From: Atopobiaceae bacterium
Lineage (GTDB): Bacteria; Actinomycetota; Coriobacteriia; Coriobacteriales; Atopobiaceae
Length of the DNA stretch: 64,000 nucleotides
NCBI GenBank assembly: GCA_902834555.1
Contig: CADFJN010000005.1
Span: 62,001 to 126,000, forward strand
Reading direction: 5' to 3'
Shown: one piece after another, positions 42,703-51,559 of the stretch
How the letters are laid out: every line of letters begins with the position of its first letter
How positions within the stretch are numbered: the first letter of the stretch is position 1
Program-made: the position numbers and the translations under genes
The notes under the pieces: model-generated
Databases searched by the model: none
Seen by the model: only the letters and a program-made list of their open reading frames with translations
Told to the model about the DNA's origin: nothing

Positions 42703-42718
42703 GTATGACAACTCATAC
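42703..42718. promoter_or_regulatory. Operator candidate between gntR and the ABC operon
   Basis: GTATGA at 42703-42708 and TCATAC at 42713-42718 flank CAAC, a perfect 6-bp inverted repeat typical in size for GntR dimers. Confidence 0.55.
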
Positions 42719-42756
42719 CTACCGTTCGCCACAAAATAGATACCGCTCAGTCAAAA

Positions 42757-42770
42757 CTTGTTTGAACAAG
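42757..42770. promoter_or_regulatory. Operator candidate CTTGTT-TG-AACAAG
   Basis: Perfect 6-bp arms around two bases. It overlaps a possible -35 (TTGAAC at 42762-42767), with TATTGT at 42784-42789 as -10 (16-bp spacer), so a bound repressor would block transcription of the ABC operon. Confidence 0.6.
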
Positions 42771-42785
42771 AACTCCGTCACGCTA

Positions 42786-42798
42786 TTGTCATAGACAA
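42786..42798. promoter_or_regulatory. Operator candidate TTGTC-ATA-GACAA
   Basis: Perfect 5-bp arms around three bases, overlapping the candidate -10. This is the third inverted repeat within 100 bp. The whole gap 42546-42899 holds these sites and no gene. Confidence 0.5.
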
Positions 42799-42899
42799 GA
42801 AACGGAGCCGTGCCCGAGAAAAACCTCGACCACCAGCTCCGCACAGGTGCGAGAACGGCGGATGGCGCCGTTCGAACAGGAAGCAACGGGAGGATCACG

Positions 42900-44240
42900 A
42901 TGGGGAACATTTCGAGGAAGCAGTTCATCACGCTCGGTGCGGCGTCGGCGGCGGTTCTTGGCCTCGCTGGCTGCGGCAGCAGCTCCAGCAGCGACAGCTC
43001 CAGCTCGTCTGACGCCGGCAGCTCCAGCACTGATGACCGCTCCGGCAACGTCTACTGGCTCAACTTCAAGCCCGAGCTCGACGAGACCGCCCAGGCCCTC
43101 GCCAAGAGCTACATGGAGAAGTACCCCAACGTCAAGGTCAAGGTCCAGACCGCCGCGTCCGGCACCTACGAGCAGACCCTGACGTCCGAGATGGACAAGA
43201 CCGACGCCCCCACCCTCTTCAACATTGGCACCACCGCCGGCGTCAAGGAGTGGGGCTCCAGCGCCATGGACCTCACTGGCACCGACATTGAGAAGGCCCT
43301 CTCTACCTCCGAGTACACCTACAAGGACTCCGACGGTCGCCTGGTCTGCGCTGGCCTCTGCTATGAGACCTACGGCATCGTCGTGAACGCTGACCTGGTC
43401 GAGAAGGCCGGTCACAGCGTCGACGACATCAAGGACTTCGACTCCCTGAAGGCGGTCGTGGAGGACATCCACAAGAACGCTGCCACCCTGGGCTTTGACG
43501 CCTTCGCGGCGACCGACCTCGACGACTCCTCTTCGTGGCGCGTGACTGGCCACCTCGCCAACCTTGAGTACTACTACGAGGAGAAGGATGACGGCGGCTG
43601 GGACGAGACCCCTGCCTCCATCAAGGGCACCTACCTCCCCAACTACAAGAAGATCTTCGACCTTGCTATCAACAACTCCGCCGAGGATCCCTCGACCCTC
43701 TCCACTGGTGGTCACGATCCCTCGACCGAGTTCACCTCCGGCAAGGCTGCGTTCTTCTTCACCGGCTCCTGGGATTACGCCACCATCGCTAAGGCCCAGA
43801 AGAACACCACGATGATTCCGTACTACTGCGGCGTGTCCGGCGAGGAGAAGGCCGGCCTCAACAGCGGTACCGAGAACCGTCTCGCCATCAACGACGCGGC
43901 CTCCGATGAGGACAAGAAGGCCACGATGGACTTCTGGCTCTGGATGGTGACCGACCCCGAGGCCTCCAAGGAAATGGTTGCTCAGCTGGGCGTCCTTCCT
44001 TACACCGACGCCGCCAAGGGCGACAACGGCTACCTCAACAAGGCGGAGGAGCTCTCCAAGGCCGGAAACTACACCATGGACTGGGCTACCAACTACCAGC
44101 CCAACGTTGACCAGTACCGCAAGGGCCTGGTGTCCGCGCTCAACGCCTACACGGCGGATCAGTCCGACGCCAACTGGGATACCTTCAAGACCGCATTCGT
44201 CGACGGCTGGGCTCAGAACTACAAGGTTGAGAACGCCTAG
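42900..44240 (+). CDS. Sugar ABC transporter substrate-binding lipoprotein
   Basis: 446 residues from ATG 42900, with GGGAGGA upstream. The signal peptide ends in a lipobox (LGLAGC), followed by a Ser/Asp-rich linker and a family 1 extracellular solute-binding domain. GKAAFFFTGSWDYATI and the end region WLWMVTDPEASKEMVAQLG are typical. It lacks strict evidence for one sugar; the downstream malQ and phosphorylase point to malto-oligosaccharides. First gene of the operon. Confidence 0.9.
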   Translation: MGNISRKQFITLGAASAAVLGLAGCGSSSSSDSSSSSDAGSSSTDDRSGNVYWLNFKPELDETAQALAKSYMEKYPNVKVKVQTAASGTYEQTLTSEMDKTDAPTLFNIGTTAGVKEWGSSAMDLTGTDIEKALSTSEYTYKDSDGRLVCAGLCYETYGIVVNADLVEKAGHSVDDIKDFDSLKAVVEDIHKNAATLGFDAFAATDLDDSSSWRVTGHLANLEYYYEEKDDGGWDETPASIKGTYLPNYKKIFDLAINNSAEDPSTLSTGGHDPSTEFTSGKAAFFFTGSWDYATIAKAQKNTTMIPYYCGVSGEEKAGLNSGTENRLAINDAASDEDKKATMDFWLWMVTDPEASKEMVAQLGVLPYTDAAKGDNGYLNKAEELSKAGNYTMDWATNYQPNVDQYRKGLVSALNAYTADQSDANWDTFKTAFVDGWAQNYKVENA

Positions 44241-44329
44241 TCTCATCTGACCTCTGACTGGCATACGGGGGCCGGGCGTTCTTACGGCGCCTGGTCCCCG
44301 TTCCTTTTCTCACGCGGGAGTGGAAAAGC

Positions 44330-45232
44330 ATGAAAAGCAAAGCCATAAAGCAGAGCTCCCAGATAAAGTCGACCAGACATTTTTGGTGGCTCTTCCTTTT
44401 GCCCGTGACGGCAGCGTTCTGCATTGGCTTCGTCTGGCCGTTTATCCAGGGCATCTATCTTTCCTTCTGCAAATTCAAGACCGTCTCGAGCGCTAAGTTC
44501 GTAGGTCTTTCCAACTACGCCTCCGCCTTCGCGGACGAGTCCTTCCAGCATTCCTTCTGGTACACGGCGCTCACTGCCATCGTCTGCCTTGTCCTCATCA
44601 ACGTGATTGCGTTCGCCGTGGCCTATGCGCTCACGCAGGGCATCAAGGGCTCGAACATCTTCCGTACGATCTTCTTTGCGCCCAACCTCATTGGCGGCAT
44701 CGTCCTGGGCTACATCTGGTCGATGATCTTCGACGGCATCCTGCAGCAGTACGGCACGTCGGTGGTTCTCGAGACCAAGTACGGCTTCTGGGGCCTGATC
44801 ATCCTCATGTGCTGGCAGCAGATCGGCTACATGATGATCATCTACATTGCCGGTATCCAGGCCGTTCCCGAGGACATGATCGAGGCAGCCAAGATTGACG
44901 GCGCAACCAAGGCGCAGACGCTCTTCAAGGTGATCATCCCCAACGTCATGCCGTCGATCACCATCTGCACGTTCCTCTCGCTCACCAACGGTTTCAAGCT
45001 CTTCGACCAGAACCTCGCGCTTACGGGAGGCCTGCCGTACGAGCAGCTCGCCGATGGCTCGACCATCAACACAACCGAGATGATGGCCCTGAACATCTAC
45101 AACACGTTCTACTCCGGTACCGGTGCATCGCGTGGCGTTGCCCAGGCAAAGGCGGTCATATTCTTTATCCTCGTGGCAGCCATGGGCCTTGCGCAACTCT
45201 CGTACACCCGTAAGAGGGAGGTGCAGCAGTAA
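44330..45232 (+). CDS. Sugar ABC transporter permease (MalF/UgpA-type)
   Basis: 300 residues, six predicted membrane segments. The EAA loop that contacts the ATPase is EDMIEAAKIDGATKAQTLFKVIIP. It overlaps the next permease gene by one base (TAATG). Confidence 0.92.
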   Translation: MKSKAIKQSSQIKSTRHFWWLFLLPVTAAFCIGFVWPFIQGIYLSFCKFKTVSSAKFVGLSNYASAFADESFQHSFWYTALTAIVCLVLINVIAFAVAYALTQGIKGSNIFRTIFFAPNLIGGIVLGYIWSMIFDGILQQYGTSVVLETKYGFWGLIILMCWQQIGYMMIIYIAGIQAVPEDMIEAAKIDGATKAQTLFKVIIPNVMPSITICTFLSLTNGFKLFDQNLALTGGLPYEQLADGSTINTTEMMALNIYNTFYSGTGASRGVAQAKAVIFFILVAAMGLAQLSYTRKREVQQ

Positions 45233-46098
45233 TGGCAAACCAGCAGCCACAGACGCTCGCATCCGAGGCGCGTCACAAGAAGATTCTGACCATCGTCTTT
45301 ACCATCATCTGTGTCATCTGGGTCCTGCCCGTTGTGTGCGTGGCAATCAACTCCTTCAAGCTGAACACCTTCGTCAAGACCGAGACGTTTGCCCTGCCCA
45401 CCGAGGAGAGCTTTGCCGGCTGGTCCAACTTCATCACCGGAATGACCTTCGGCAACTACCCGTTCTGGAGCGCGTTTGGCTACAGTGCCCTCATCACCGT
45501 GCTCTCCACCGCGCTGATCCTTGTCTGCTGCTCCATGGCGGCCTGGTACATTGCCCGTGTGGACTCCAAGTTCTGCAAGGTCATCTACACGCTCTGCATC
45601 TTCTCGATGGTCGTGCCCTTCCAGATGGTCATGTTCACGCTGTCCAAGACAGCTGACACCCTGAAGCTCAACACGCCCTGGACCATCCCCATCGTCTACC
45701 TGGGCTTTGGTGCGGGCCTTGCGATCTTCATGTTCGTCGGCTTCGTGAAGTCCATCCCGCTGGAGATCGAGGAGGCTGCCGCCATTGACGGCTGCGGCCC
45801 GGTGCGCACCTTCTTCCTGGTCGTGCTCCCCATGCTCAAGCCCACGCTTATCTCCGTTGGCATCCTCGAGATCATGTGGGTCTGGAACGACTACCTCCTC
45901 CCGTACCTGGTCCTGGACATCAACCAGTACCGCACGATCCCCATCCAGATCCAGTACCTCAAGGGCAGCTACGGAACGGTCGACCTGGGTGCAACCATGG
46001 CAATCATCCTCATGGCCATCATCCCCGTCATCGTGTTCTACCTCTCCTGCCAGAAGTACATCATCAAGGGCGTTGCTGCCGGCGCCGTCAAGGGCTAG
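45232..46098 (+). CDS. Sugar ABC transporter permease (MalG/UgpE-type)
   Basis: 288 residues with six membrane segments. The EAA loop is LEIEEAAAIDGCGPVRTFFLVVLP. Coupled to the preceding permease. The 156-bp gap that follows contains a hairpin at 46145-46175. Confidence 0.92.
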   Translation: MANQQPQTLASEARHKKILTIVFTIICVIWVLPVVCVAINSFKLNTFVKTETFALPTEESFAGWSNFITGMTFGNYPFWSAFGYSALITVLSTALILVCCSMAAWYIARVDSKFCKVIYTLCIFSMVVPFQMVMFTLSKTADTLKLNTPWTIPIVYLGFGAGLAIFMFVGFVKSIPLEIEEAAAIDGCGPVRTFFLVVLPMLKPTLISVGILEIMWVWNDYLLPYLVLDINQYRTIPIQIQYLKGSYGTVDLGATMAIILMAIIPVIVFYLSCQKYIIKGVAAGAVKG

Positions 46099-46144
46099 GC
46101 CAACGACCGGGCACGTCTGAGTTCGCCCCCCTCTTTCCCACTCT

Positions 46145-46175
46145 CTCCGCAGGACCCACTCTGGGTCCCGCGGAG
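46145..46175 (+). other. Hairpin between the permease and ATPase genes
   Basis: CTCCGC-A-GGACCCA pairs with TGGGTCC-C-GCGGAG around CTC (13 bp, one mismatch). No T tract. It probably lowers or stabilises downstream transcript levels rather than ending transcription. Confidence 0.5.
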
Positions 46176-46254
46176 GGGGGACCTCCTCAAAGACATGCAG
46201 CCTATCGCGGGGACGCGGGCCCCGGCTGCGACCTAAGGAAGGAATCCGAGAACC

Positions 46255-47460
46255 ATGGCAGAAGTCAGCCTTAAGCACATCACCAAGATCTATCCAAACA
46301 TCGAGAAGACCAAGAAGCACCACTTTGGCAAGAAGGCCGCCGAGCCCGAGAAGAAGAGCAACCTCAAGGTCACCGACGAGGGCGTCGTGGCCGTCGAGGA
46401 CTTCAACCTCGACATCGCCGACCGCGAGTTTGTCGTCCTTGTCGGCCCCTCCGGCTGCGGCAAGTCCACGACGCTGCGCATGATCGCCGGCCTCGAGAGC
46501 ATCTCCGGCGGCGAGCTCACCATTGACGGCAAGGTCATGAACGAGGTGGCCCCCAAGGACCGCGACATCGCCATGGTCTTCCAGAGCTACGCCCTGTATC
46601 CTCACATGACCGTGTACGACAACATGGCCTTCCCGCTGAAGCTCCGCAAGGTCCCCGAGGACCAGATCGACCAGAAGGTCCGCCAGGCGGCAGAGACCCT
46701 GGGCATCACCCAGTACCTTGACCGTAAGCCCAAGGCCCTCTCCGGTGGCCAGCGCCAGCGTGTCGCCATCGGCCGTGCCATCGTGCGTGACCCCAAGGTG
46801 CTCCTCATGGACGAGCCCCTCTCCAACCTTGACGCCAAGCTCCGCAACCAGATGCGCGCCGAGATCATCAAGCTCCGCAAGCGGATCAACGCCACCTTCG
46901 TCTACGTCACGCACGACCAGACCGAGGCAATGACCCTGGGCGACCGCATCGTGATTATGAAGGACGGCGTGGTGCAGCAGGTTGGCACCCCGCAGGAGGT
47001 CTTCAACGAGCCCGCCAACCTCTTTGTGGCCGGCTTCATCGGCGTGCCGCAGATGAACTTCTTCGATGGCCACCTCGAGAAGACCGCCTCGGGCTACGTG
47101 CTCGACGCGCTCGACACCAAGATTGCCATCTCGCCCGAGACGGGCAAGGCCCTTGAGGCAGCCGGCGTCACCTCGCTCGATGTCACCGCAGGCGTGCGTC
47201 CCGAGCAGATCCAGCTTGCCAACGCGGACGAGCCGGGCGCCATGTCTGGCACCATCGACGTCTCCGAGCTCATGGGCTCGACGGTCCACGTGCACGCGAG
47301 CGTCGAGGGCTACGACTTTGTCCTCGTCATTCCCACCATCGACTTCGACGGCGCCCTGGGCAGGTCCTTTGCCGATGGCGCACCCATCTCCTTCAAGTTC
47401 GAGCCGAACGCTGTCCACTTCTTTGACAAGGCGTCCGGTAAGAACATCATCAAGCCGTAG
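46255..47460 (+). CDS. Sugar ABC transporter ATP-binding protein (MalK/MsmK/UgpC-type)
   Basis: 401 residues. Walker A GPSGCGKST, Q-loop in FQSYALYPHMT, signature LSGGQRQR, Walker B VLLMDEPLSNLDAK and switch His in YVTHDQTEAMTLGD. The C-terminal part (from about 265) is the regulatory TOBE/OB region. Between the first two strands, residues about 16-42 form a Lys-rich insert (KKHHFGKKAAEPEKK) not present in E. coli MalK; similar inserts occur in gut anaerobes. Such ATPases can serve several sugar importers. Confidence 0.93.
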   Translation: MAEVSLKHITKIYPNIEKTKKHHFGKKAAEPEKKSNLKVTDEGVVAVEDFNLDIADREFVVLVGPSGCGKSTTLRMIAGLESISGGELTIDGKVMNEVAPKDRDIAMVFQSYALYPHMTVYDNMAFPLKLRKVPEDQIDQKVRQAAETLGITQYLDRKPKALSGGQRQRVAIGRAIVRDPKVLLMDEPLSNLDAKLRNQMRAEIIKLRKRINATFVYVTHDQTEAMTLGDRIVIMKDGVVQQVGTPQEVFNEPANLFVAGFIGVPQMNFFDGHLEKTASGYVLDALDTKIAISPETGKALEAAGVTSLDVTAGVRPEQIQLANADEPGAMSGTIDVSELMGSTVHVHASVEGYDFVLVIPTIDFDGALGRSFADGAPISFKFEPNAVHFFDKASGKNIIKP

Positions 47461-47493
47461 CCTTCCCTCCCTCCCGCGACATCGGCTTGGTGC

Positions 47494-47532
47494 GGCCCCG
47501 GCCCGCTTTCTCGGACGGGTCGGGGCCCTTTT
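47494..47532 (+). terminator. Terminator of the sugar ABC operon
   Basis: GGCCCCGGCCCG at 47494-47505 pairs with CGGGTCGGGGCC at 47516-47527 and is followed by CTTTT. Confidence 0.82.
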
Positions 47533-47591
47533 GCGGGAGCGACATCGATGACGGCCTGCGCGAGAGCGCAGAACGAGAGAAGGAGAGAAAC

Positions 47592-49100
47592 ATGGAGAGA
47601 GCAAGCGGCGTTCTCATGCCCGTCTCGTCGCTTCCGGGTATTGTGGGCATTGGCACCTTTGGTCGCGAGGCGTATGACTTCGTGGACTTCCTTGCCCGCA
47701 CCCACCAGCGCTACTGGCAGGTGCTACCCCTCACCACCACAAGCTTTGGCGACTCGCCCTACCAGTCCTTCTCCGCCTTTGCGGGGAATCCGTACTTCAT
47801 AGACATCCAGGATCTCGTTCGCCTTGGCTACCTCACCGAGCAGGACCTCGTTGTTTTGCCCTTTGGAGACGATCCAGAGAATGTCGACTACGGCACGCTC
47901 TTCCGCGGACACAGGGCTCTGCTCGAGCGTGCGCTCCCGAGCTTCTCGGCAGCGCCGCCCGAGGACTTCGGGGAGTTCTGCGAGTCGAACGGCTCCTGGC
48001 TCGAGCCTTACTGCGAGTTCATGACCGTCAAGGAGGAGTTTGGCCTCAAGGCGTACTACGAGTGGCCGCAGCAGTACCGCAGCCGCGGCAAGGCGAGCGC
48101 AGCGCTCTGCGCCAAGCACCCCGAGCGCATGCGCTACCACCAGATGACGCAGTACTTCTTCTATCGTCACTGGAAGAGCCTGAAGGACTACGCCAACGAG
48201 CGCGGCGTGCTTATCATTGGAGACATCCCCATCTACGTCTCGCGCGACTCTGTGGAGATGTGGGCCACGCCGGAGCTCTTCCGCGTGGATGCCACGGGCA
48301 ACCCCACGTGCGTGGCCGGTACCCCACCCGACCAGTTCTCCTCGACCGGTCAGTACTGGGGCAACCCCATCTATGACTGGGCGGGCATGGCCGAGGATGG
48401 CTTTGCCTGGTGGGTCGAGCGCCTGCGCGCTAGCCTCGAGCTCTACGACATCCTGCGCATCGACCACTTCCGCGGCTTCGAGTCCTACTGGTCCGTGCCC
48501 TTTGGCGCGCCTGACTCGAGCTTTGGGCGCTGGGCCAAGGGTCCCGGCAGCGACGTCTTTGACGCCGTCGCCGAGCATCTGGGCGAGCTTCCCATCATTG
48601 CTGAGGACCTGGGCTTCATGACGCCAGAGGTCATAGCCATGCGCGAGCACACGGGCTTCCCCGGCATGAAGATCCTGCAGTTTGGCTTTGACTCCGAGGG
48701 CGATTCCCTCGACCTTCCGCACCACTACGTTGCCAACACCGTCGCCTACGTGGGCACGCACGACAACGAGACTGCCATGGGCTGGTTCAAGGACACCGCC
48801 ACGCCCGACGTGCGCGAGAAGACCATGCGCTACCTGGCCCTTGGACCCGGTGAGACCGTGGCGCAGGGCTGCAACCGCGCCATTGCCGCCTCGGTGAGCG
48901 ACACCTGCATCTTCCGCATGCAGGATCTTCTCGGGCTGGATAACTCCGCTCGCATCAACACCCCCTCGACCGTGGGGAAGAACTGGCGCTGGCGCATGCT
49001 GCCCGACGCCGTGACACCCGAGGTCGAGGCAGAGCTCTCTGATCTGACCACCACCTACTACCGGGTCCCCGGCACGAAGGAGCCCGAGCTTCCCGAATAG
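47592..49100 (+). CDS. malQ: 4-alpha-glucanotransferase (amylomaltase)
   Basis: 502 residues from ATG 47592, with AAGGAGAG upstream. GH77 enzyme that moves glucan segments between malto-oligosaccharides. Landmarks: SGVLMPVSSLPG at the start, IIGDIPIYVSRDSVEMW, the nucleophile Asp in LRIDHFRGFESYW, the acid Glu in IIAEDLGFMTPEV, and YVGTHDNETAMGW. It lies 72 bases before the phosphorylase gene, together forming the classic maltodextrin pathway. Confidence 0.95.
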   Translation: MERASGVLMPVSSLPGIVGIGTFGREAYDFVDFLARTHQRYWQVLPLTTTSFGDSPYQSFSAFAGNPYFIDIQDLVRLGYLTEQDLVVLPFGDDPENVDYGTLFRGHRALLERALPSFSAAPPEDFGEFCESNGSWLEPYCEFMTVKEEFGLKAYYEWPQQYRSRGKASAALCAKHPERMRYHQMTQYFFYRHWKSLKDYANERGVLIIGDIPIYVSRDSVEMWATPELFRVDATGNPTCVAGTPPDQFSSTGQYWGNPIYDWAGMAEDGFAWWVERLRASLELYDILRIDHFRGFESYWSVPFGAPDSSFGRWAKGPGSDVFDAVAEHLGELPIIAEDLGFMTPEVIAMREHTGFPGMKILQFGFDSEGDSLDLPHHYVANTVAYVGTHDNETAMGWFKDTATPDVREKTMRYLALGPGETVAQGCNRAIAASVSDTCIFRMQDLLGLDNSARINTPSTVGKNWRWRMLPDAVTPEVEAELSDLTTTYYRVPGTKEPELPE

Positions 49101-49172
49101 GGGAGTGCGGGATGCCGCATGGCCACCGTCCACTCTGTCATGTCACCGCGACACTTGGAGGTATCGCATCAC

Positions 49173-51434
49173 ATGAAGATCGATCTTGAGGCACGTTCCC
49201 AGGAGAAGTTTGGCCGTCCGCTCGCCGAGCTCGACGACACCACCATCTGCACCATGCTCGAGGACATCGTCCGCGAGCATGCGGCGACCATGCCCCTCAA
49301 CGAGGGCAAGCGCCGCCTGTACTACCTCTCGGCCGAGTTCCTCATTGGCCGTCTGCTCACCAACAACCTCATCGAGCTGGGCGTGTACGACGACGTTAAG
49401 ACGCAGCTCGCTGCCGCCGGCCATGACCTGGGTGCCGTCGAGGAGCGCGAGGTCGAGCCGTCCCTGGGCAACGGTGGCCTGGGCCGCCTTGCCGCGTGCT
49501 TCCTGGACTCCATCGCAACGCTTGGCCTCCCCGGAGATGGCGTGGGCCTGAACTACCACTACGGCCTCTTCCACCAGCGCTTTGTTGACCTGCAGCAGGC
49601 TGCGGAGCCCGATGGCTGGCTGGACCGCCAGGACTGGCTCGTGAAGGACGAGAAGGCCTACACCGTCGAGTTCGGCGGCTTTACGGTGAAGTCGCGCCTG
49701 TACGACATTGACGTCTTGGGCTATGGTCGCACCACCAAGAACCGCCTGCGCCTCTTTGACCTCGAGAGCGTTGATGACTCGCTGGTGCCGGTCAACTCCA
49801 TCGACTTCGACAAGGGCGAGCTCGCCAAGAACCTCACGCTCTTCCTCTACCCCGACGACTCCGATGACGCCGGCCGCCTGCTCCGCGTGTACCAGGAGTA
49901 CTTCATGGTCTCCAATGCGGCCCAGCTTATCCTCGACGAGGCCGTCGAGCGCGGCTCCAACCTGCACGACCTGCCCGACTACGCCGTGGTGCAGATCAAC
50001 GACACGCACCCCTCCATGGTCATCCCCGAGCTGGTGCGCCTGCTTGTGGACGTTCATGGCTTCGAGCTCGACGAGGCCGTCTCGGTGGTGCGCCGCATGG
50101 TGGCCTACACCAACCACACGATTCTTGCCGAGGCGCTTGAGAAGTGGCCGCTCGAGAGCCTCAAGACCGTTGCCCCGCGCATGGCGGAGATCGTGGTCAA
50201 GCTGGACGAGCTCGAGCGCGCCGAGAACGGCAGCGACGACGCCGTGGCCATCGTGCGCGATGGCGTGGTGCACATGGCCCACATGGCCATCCACTACGGC
50301 TTCTCGATCAACGGCGTGGCCGCGCTGCACACCAAGATCCTCGAGGACACCGAGCTGCACCCCTTCTACGAGCTCTATCCCGAGAAATTCTCCAACAAGA
50401 CCAACGGCATCACCTTCCGCCGCTGGATCATGGATGCCAACCCGGCGCTCTCTGGCGTGCTCGATGACGTCCTGGGCACGGGCTGGCGCACCTCCTGTGA
50501 CCTCTCCGGGCTTCTCGCCTTCAAGGACGACGAGGCAGTCCTCGCGCGCCTGGACGACGCAAAGTCTGAGGCCAAGGTCGGTATGCGCGAGTTTCTGTGG
50601 GAGACGCAGGGCGTGCGCATCCCCGAGGACGCCATCATCGACGTGCAGGTGAAGCGCATCCACGAGTACAAGCGTCAGCAGATGCTCGCGCTCTACATCA
50701 TCTGGAAGTACCTCGACATCAAGAATGGCAACATTCCCGCACGCCCGCTCACCATCGTCTTTGGTGGCAAGGCGGCGCCCGCCTACACCATTGCGCAGGA
50801 CATCATCCACCTGATCCTGCTGCTCTCCCGCTGGATTGCGGCAGACCCGGTTGTCTCGCCGCACCTGCAGGTGGTCATGATCGAGAACTACAACGTGAGC
50901 GCTGCCGAGCGTGTGATTCCCGCTGCCGACATCTCCGAGCAGATCTCTCTTGCCTCAAAGGAGGCCTCGGGCACCTCGAACATGAAGTTCATGCTCAACG
51001 GAGCCGTGACCCTCTGCACGCTGGACGGAGCAAACGTCGAGATTGCCGACCTTGTAGGCGACGAGAACATCTACACCTTTGGCACCTCCTCCAAGGAGGT
51101 CGAGCGCCTGTACGCCGAGCGCGCCTACGATGCGCACGCGCACTACCTGCGCCCCGGTGTGAAGCTCCTGGTGGACTTCATCACCAACCCCGCCTTCCTT
51201 GCGCTGGGCAACGCAGAGCGCCTGCACCGCCTGCACGACGATATGGCCTGGAAGGACTGGTTCATGGCGCTTCTCGACATTGAGGAGTACATCCAGAAGA
51301 AGGAGCAGGTGCTTGCCGACTACGAGAACCGCGATGCCTGGCGCAAGAAGTCGCTGGTGAACATTGCGAAGGCGGGTGCCTTCTCGTCTGACCGCACCAT
51401 CCGCCAGTACAACGAGGACATCTGGCACCTGTAA
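49173..51434 (+). CDS. glgP: Glycogen/maltodextrin phosphorylase
   Basis: 753 residues from ATG 49173 after GGAGG; an upstream ATG at 49119 is in frame but lacks an RBS. It releases glucose-1-phosphate from alpha-1,4-glucan ends. SLGNGGLGRLAACFLDS, QINDTHPSM and VKRIHEYKRQQ are family blocks, and the PLP lysine is in EASGTSNMKFMLNG. The length is that of the smaller, largely unregulated bacterial enzymes. Could equally be called malP. Confidence 0.95.
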   Translation: MKIDLEARSQEKFGRPLAELDDTTICTMLEDIVREHAATMPLNEGKRRLYYLSAEFLIGRLLTNNLIELGVYDDVKTQLAAAGHDLGAVEEREVEPSLGNGGLGRLAACFLDSIATLGLPGDGVGLNYHYGLFHQRFVDLQQAAEPDGWLDRQDWLVKDEKAYTVEFGGFTVKSRLYDIDVLGYGRTTKNRLRLFDLESVDDSLVPVNSIDFDKGELAKNLTLFLYPDDSDDAGRLLRVYQEYFMVSNAAQLILDEAVERGSNLHDLPDYAVVQINDTHPSMVIPELVRLLVDVHGFELDEAVSVVRRMVAYTNHTILAEALEKWPLESLKTVAPRMAEIVVKLDELERAENGSDDAVAIVRDGVVHMAHMAIHYGFSINGVAALHTKILEDTELHPFYELYPEKFSNKTNGITFRRWIMDANPALSGVLDDVLGTGWRTSCDLSGLLAFKDDEAVLARLDDAKSEAKVGMREFLWETQGVRIPEDAIIDVQVKRIHEYKRQQMLALYIIWKYLDIKNGNIPARPLTIVFGGKAAPAYTIAQDIIHLILLLSRWIAADPVVSPHLQVVMIENYNVSAAERVIPAADISEQISLASKEASGTSNMKFMLNGAVTLCTLDGANVEIADLVGDENIYTFGTSSKEVERLYAERAYDAHAHYLRPGVKLLVDFITNPAFLALGNAERLHRLHDDMAWKDWFMALLDIEEYIQKKEQVLADYENRDAWRKKSLVNIAKAGAFSSDRTIRQYNEDIWHL

Positions 51435-51559
51435 TGAGACAAGGGAAACTCCCCCGTCTTATGGCACGTCCCAAATTACGACGGCCCCGAAGCAACTTCG
51501 CTTCGGGGCCGTTTCTATGAGACAAAGGTACGAGACAAAGGGAGTTTCCCTTTGTCTCA
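51435..51559. repeat. Inverted and direct TGAGACAAAGG repeats around a terminator
   Basis: TGAGACAAGGGAAACTCCC at 51435-51453 recurs inverted at 51540-51559 with one extra A. A third partial copy lies at 51518-51528. A fourth, GAGACAAAGGGA at 51532-51543, forms a perfect 12-bp hairpin with 51547-51558. The array fills the gap between glgP and the convergent gene, starting right after one stop codon and covering the other. Confidence 0.75.
51482..51515 (+). terminator. Terminator of glgP
   Basis: CGGCCCCGAAGC at 51482-51493 pairs with GCTTCGGGGCCG at 51500-51511, followed by TTTCT. Confidence 0.85.

Noticed and set aside
45109..47604. 831-codon open frame on the minus strand opposite the sugar ABC genes
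   Set aside because: Long antisense frames are expected from the third-position GC bias. The plus-strand genes have clear families, and the antisense product has none.
49143..50864. 573-codon minus-strand frame inside glgP
   Set aside because: Antisense shadow of a conserved enzyme; no start signal or motif.
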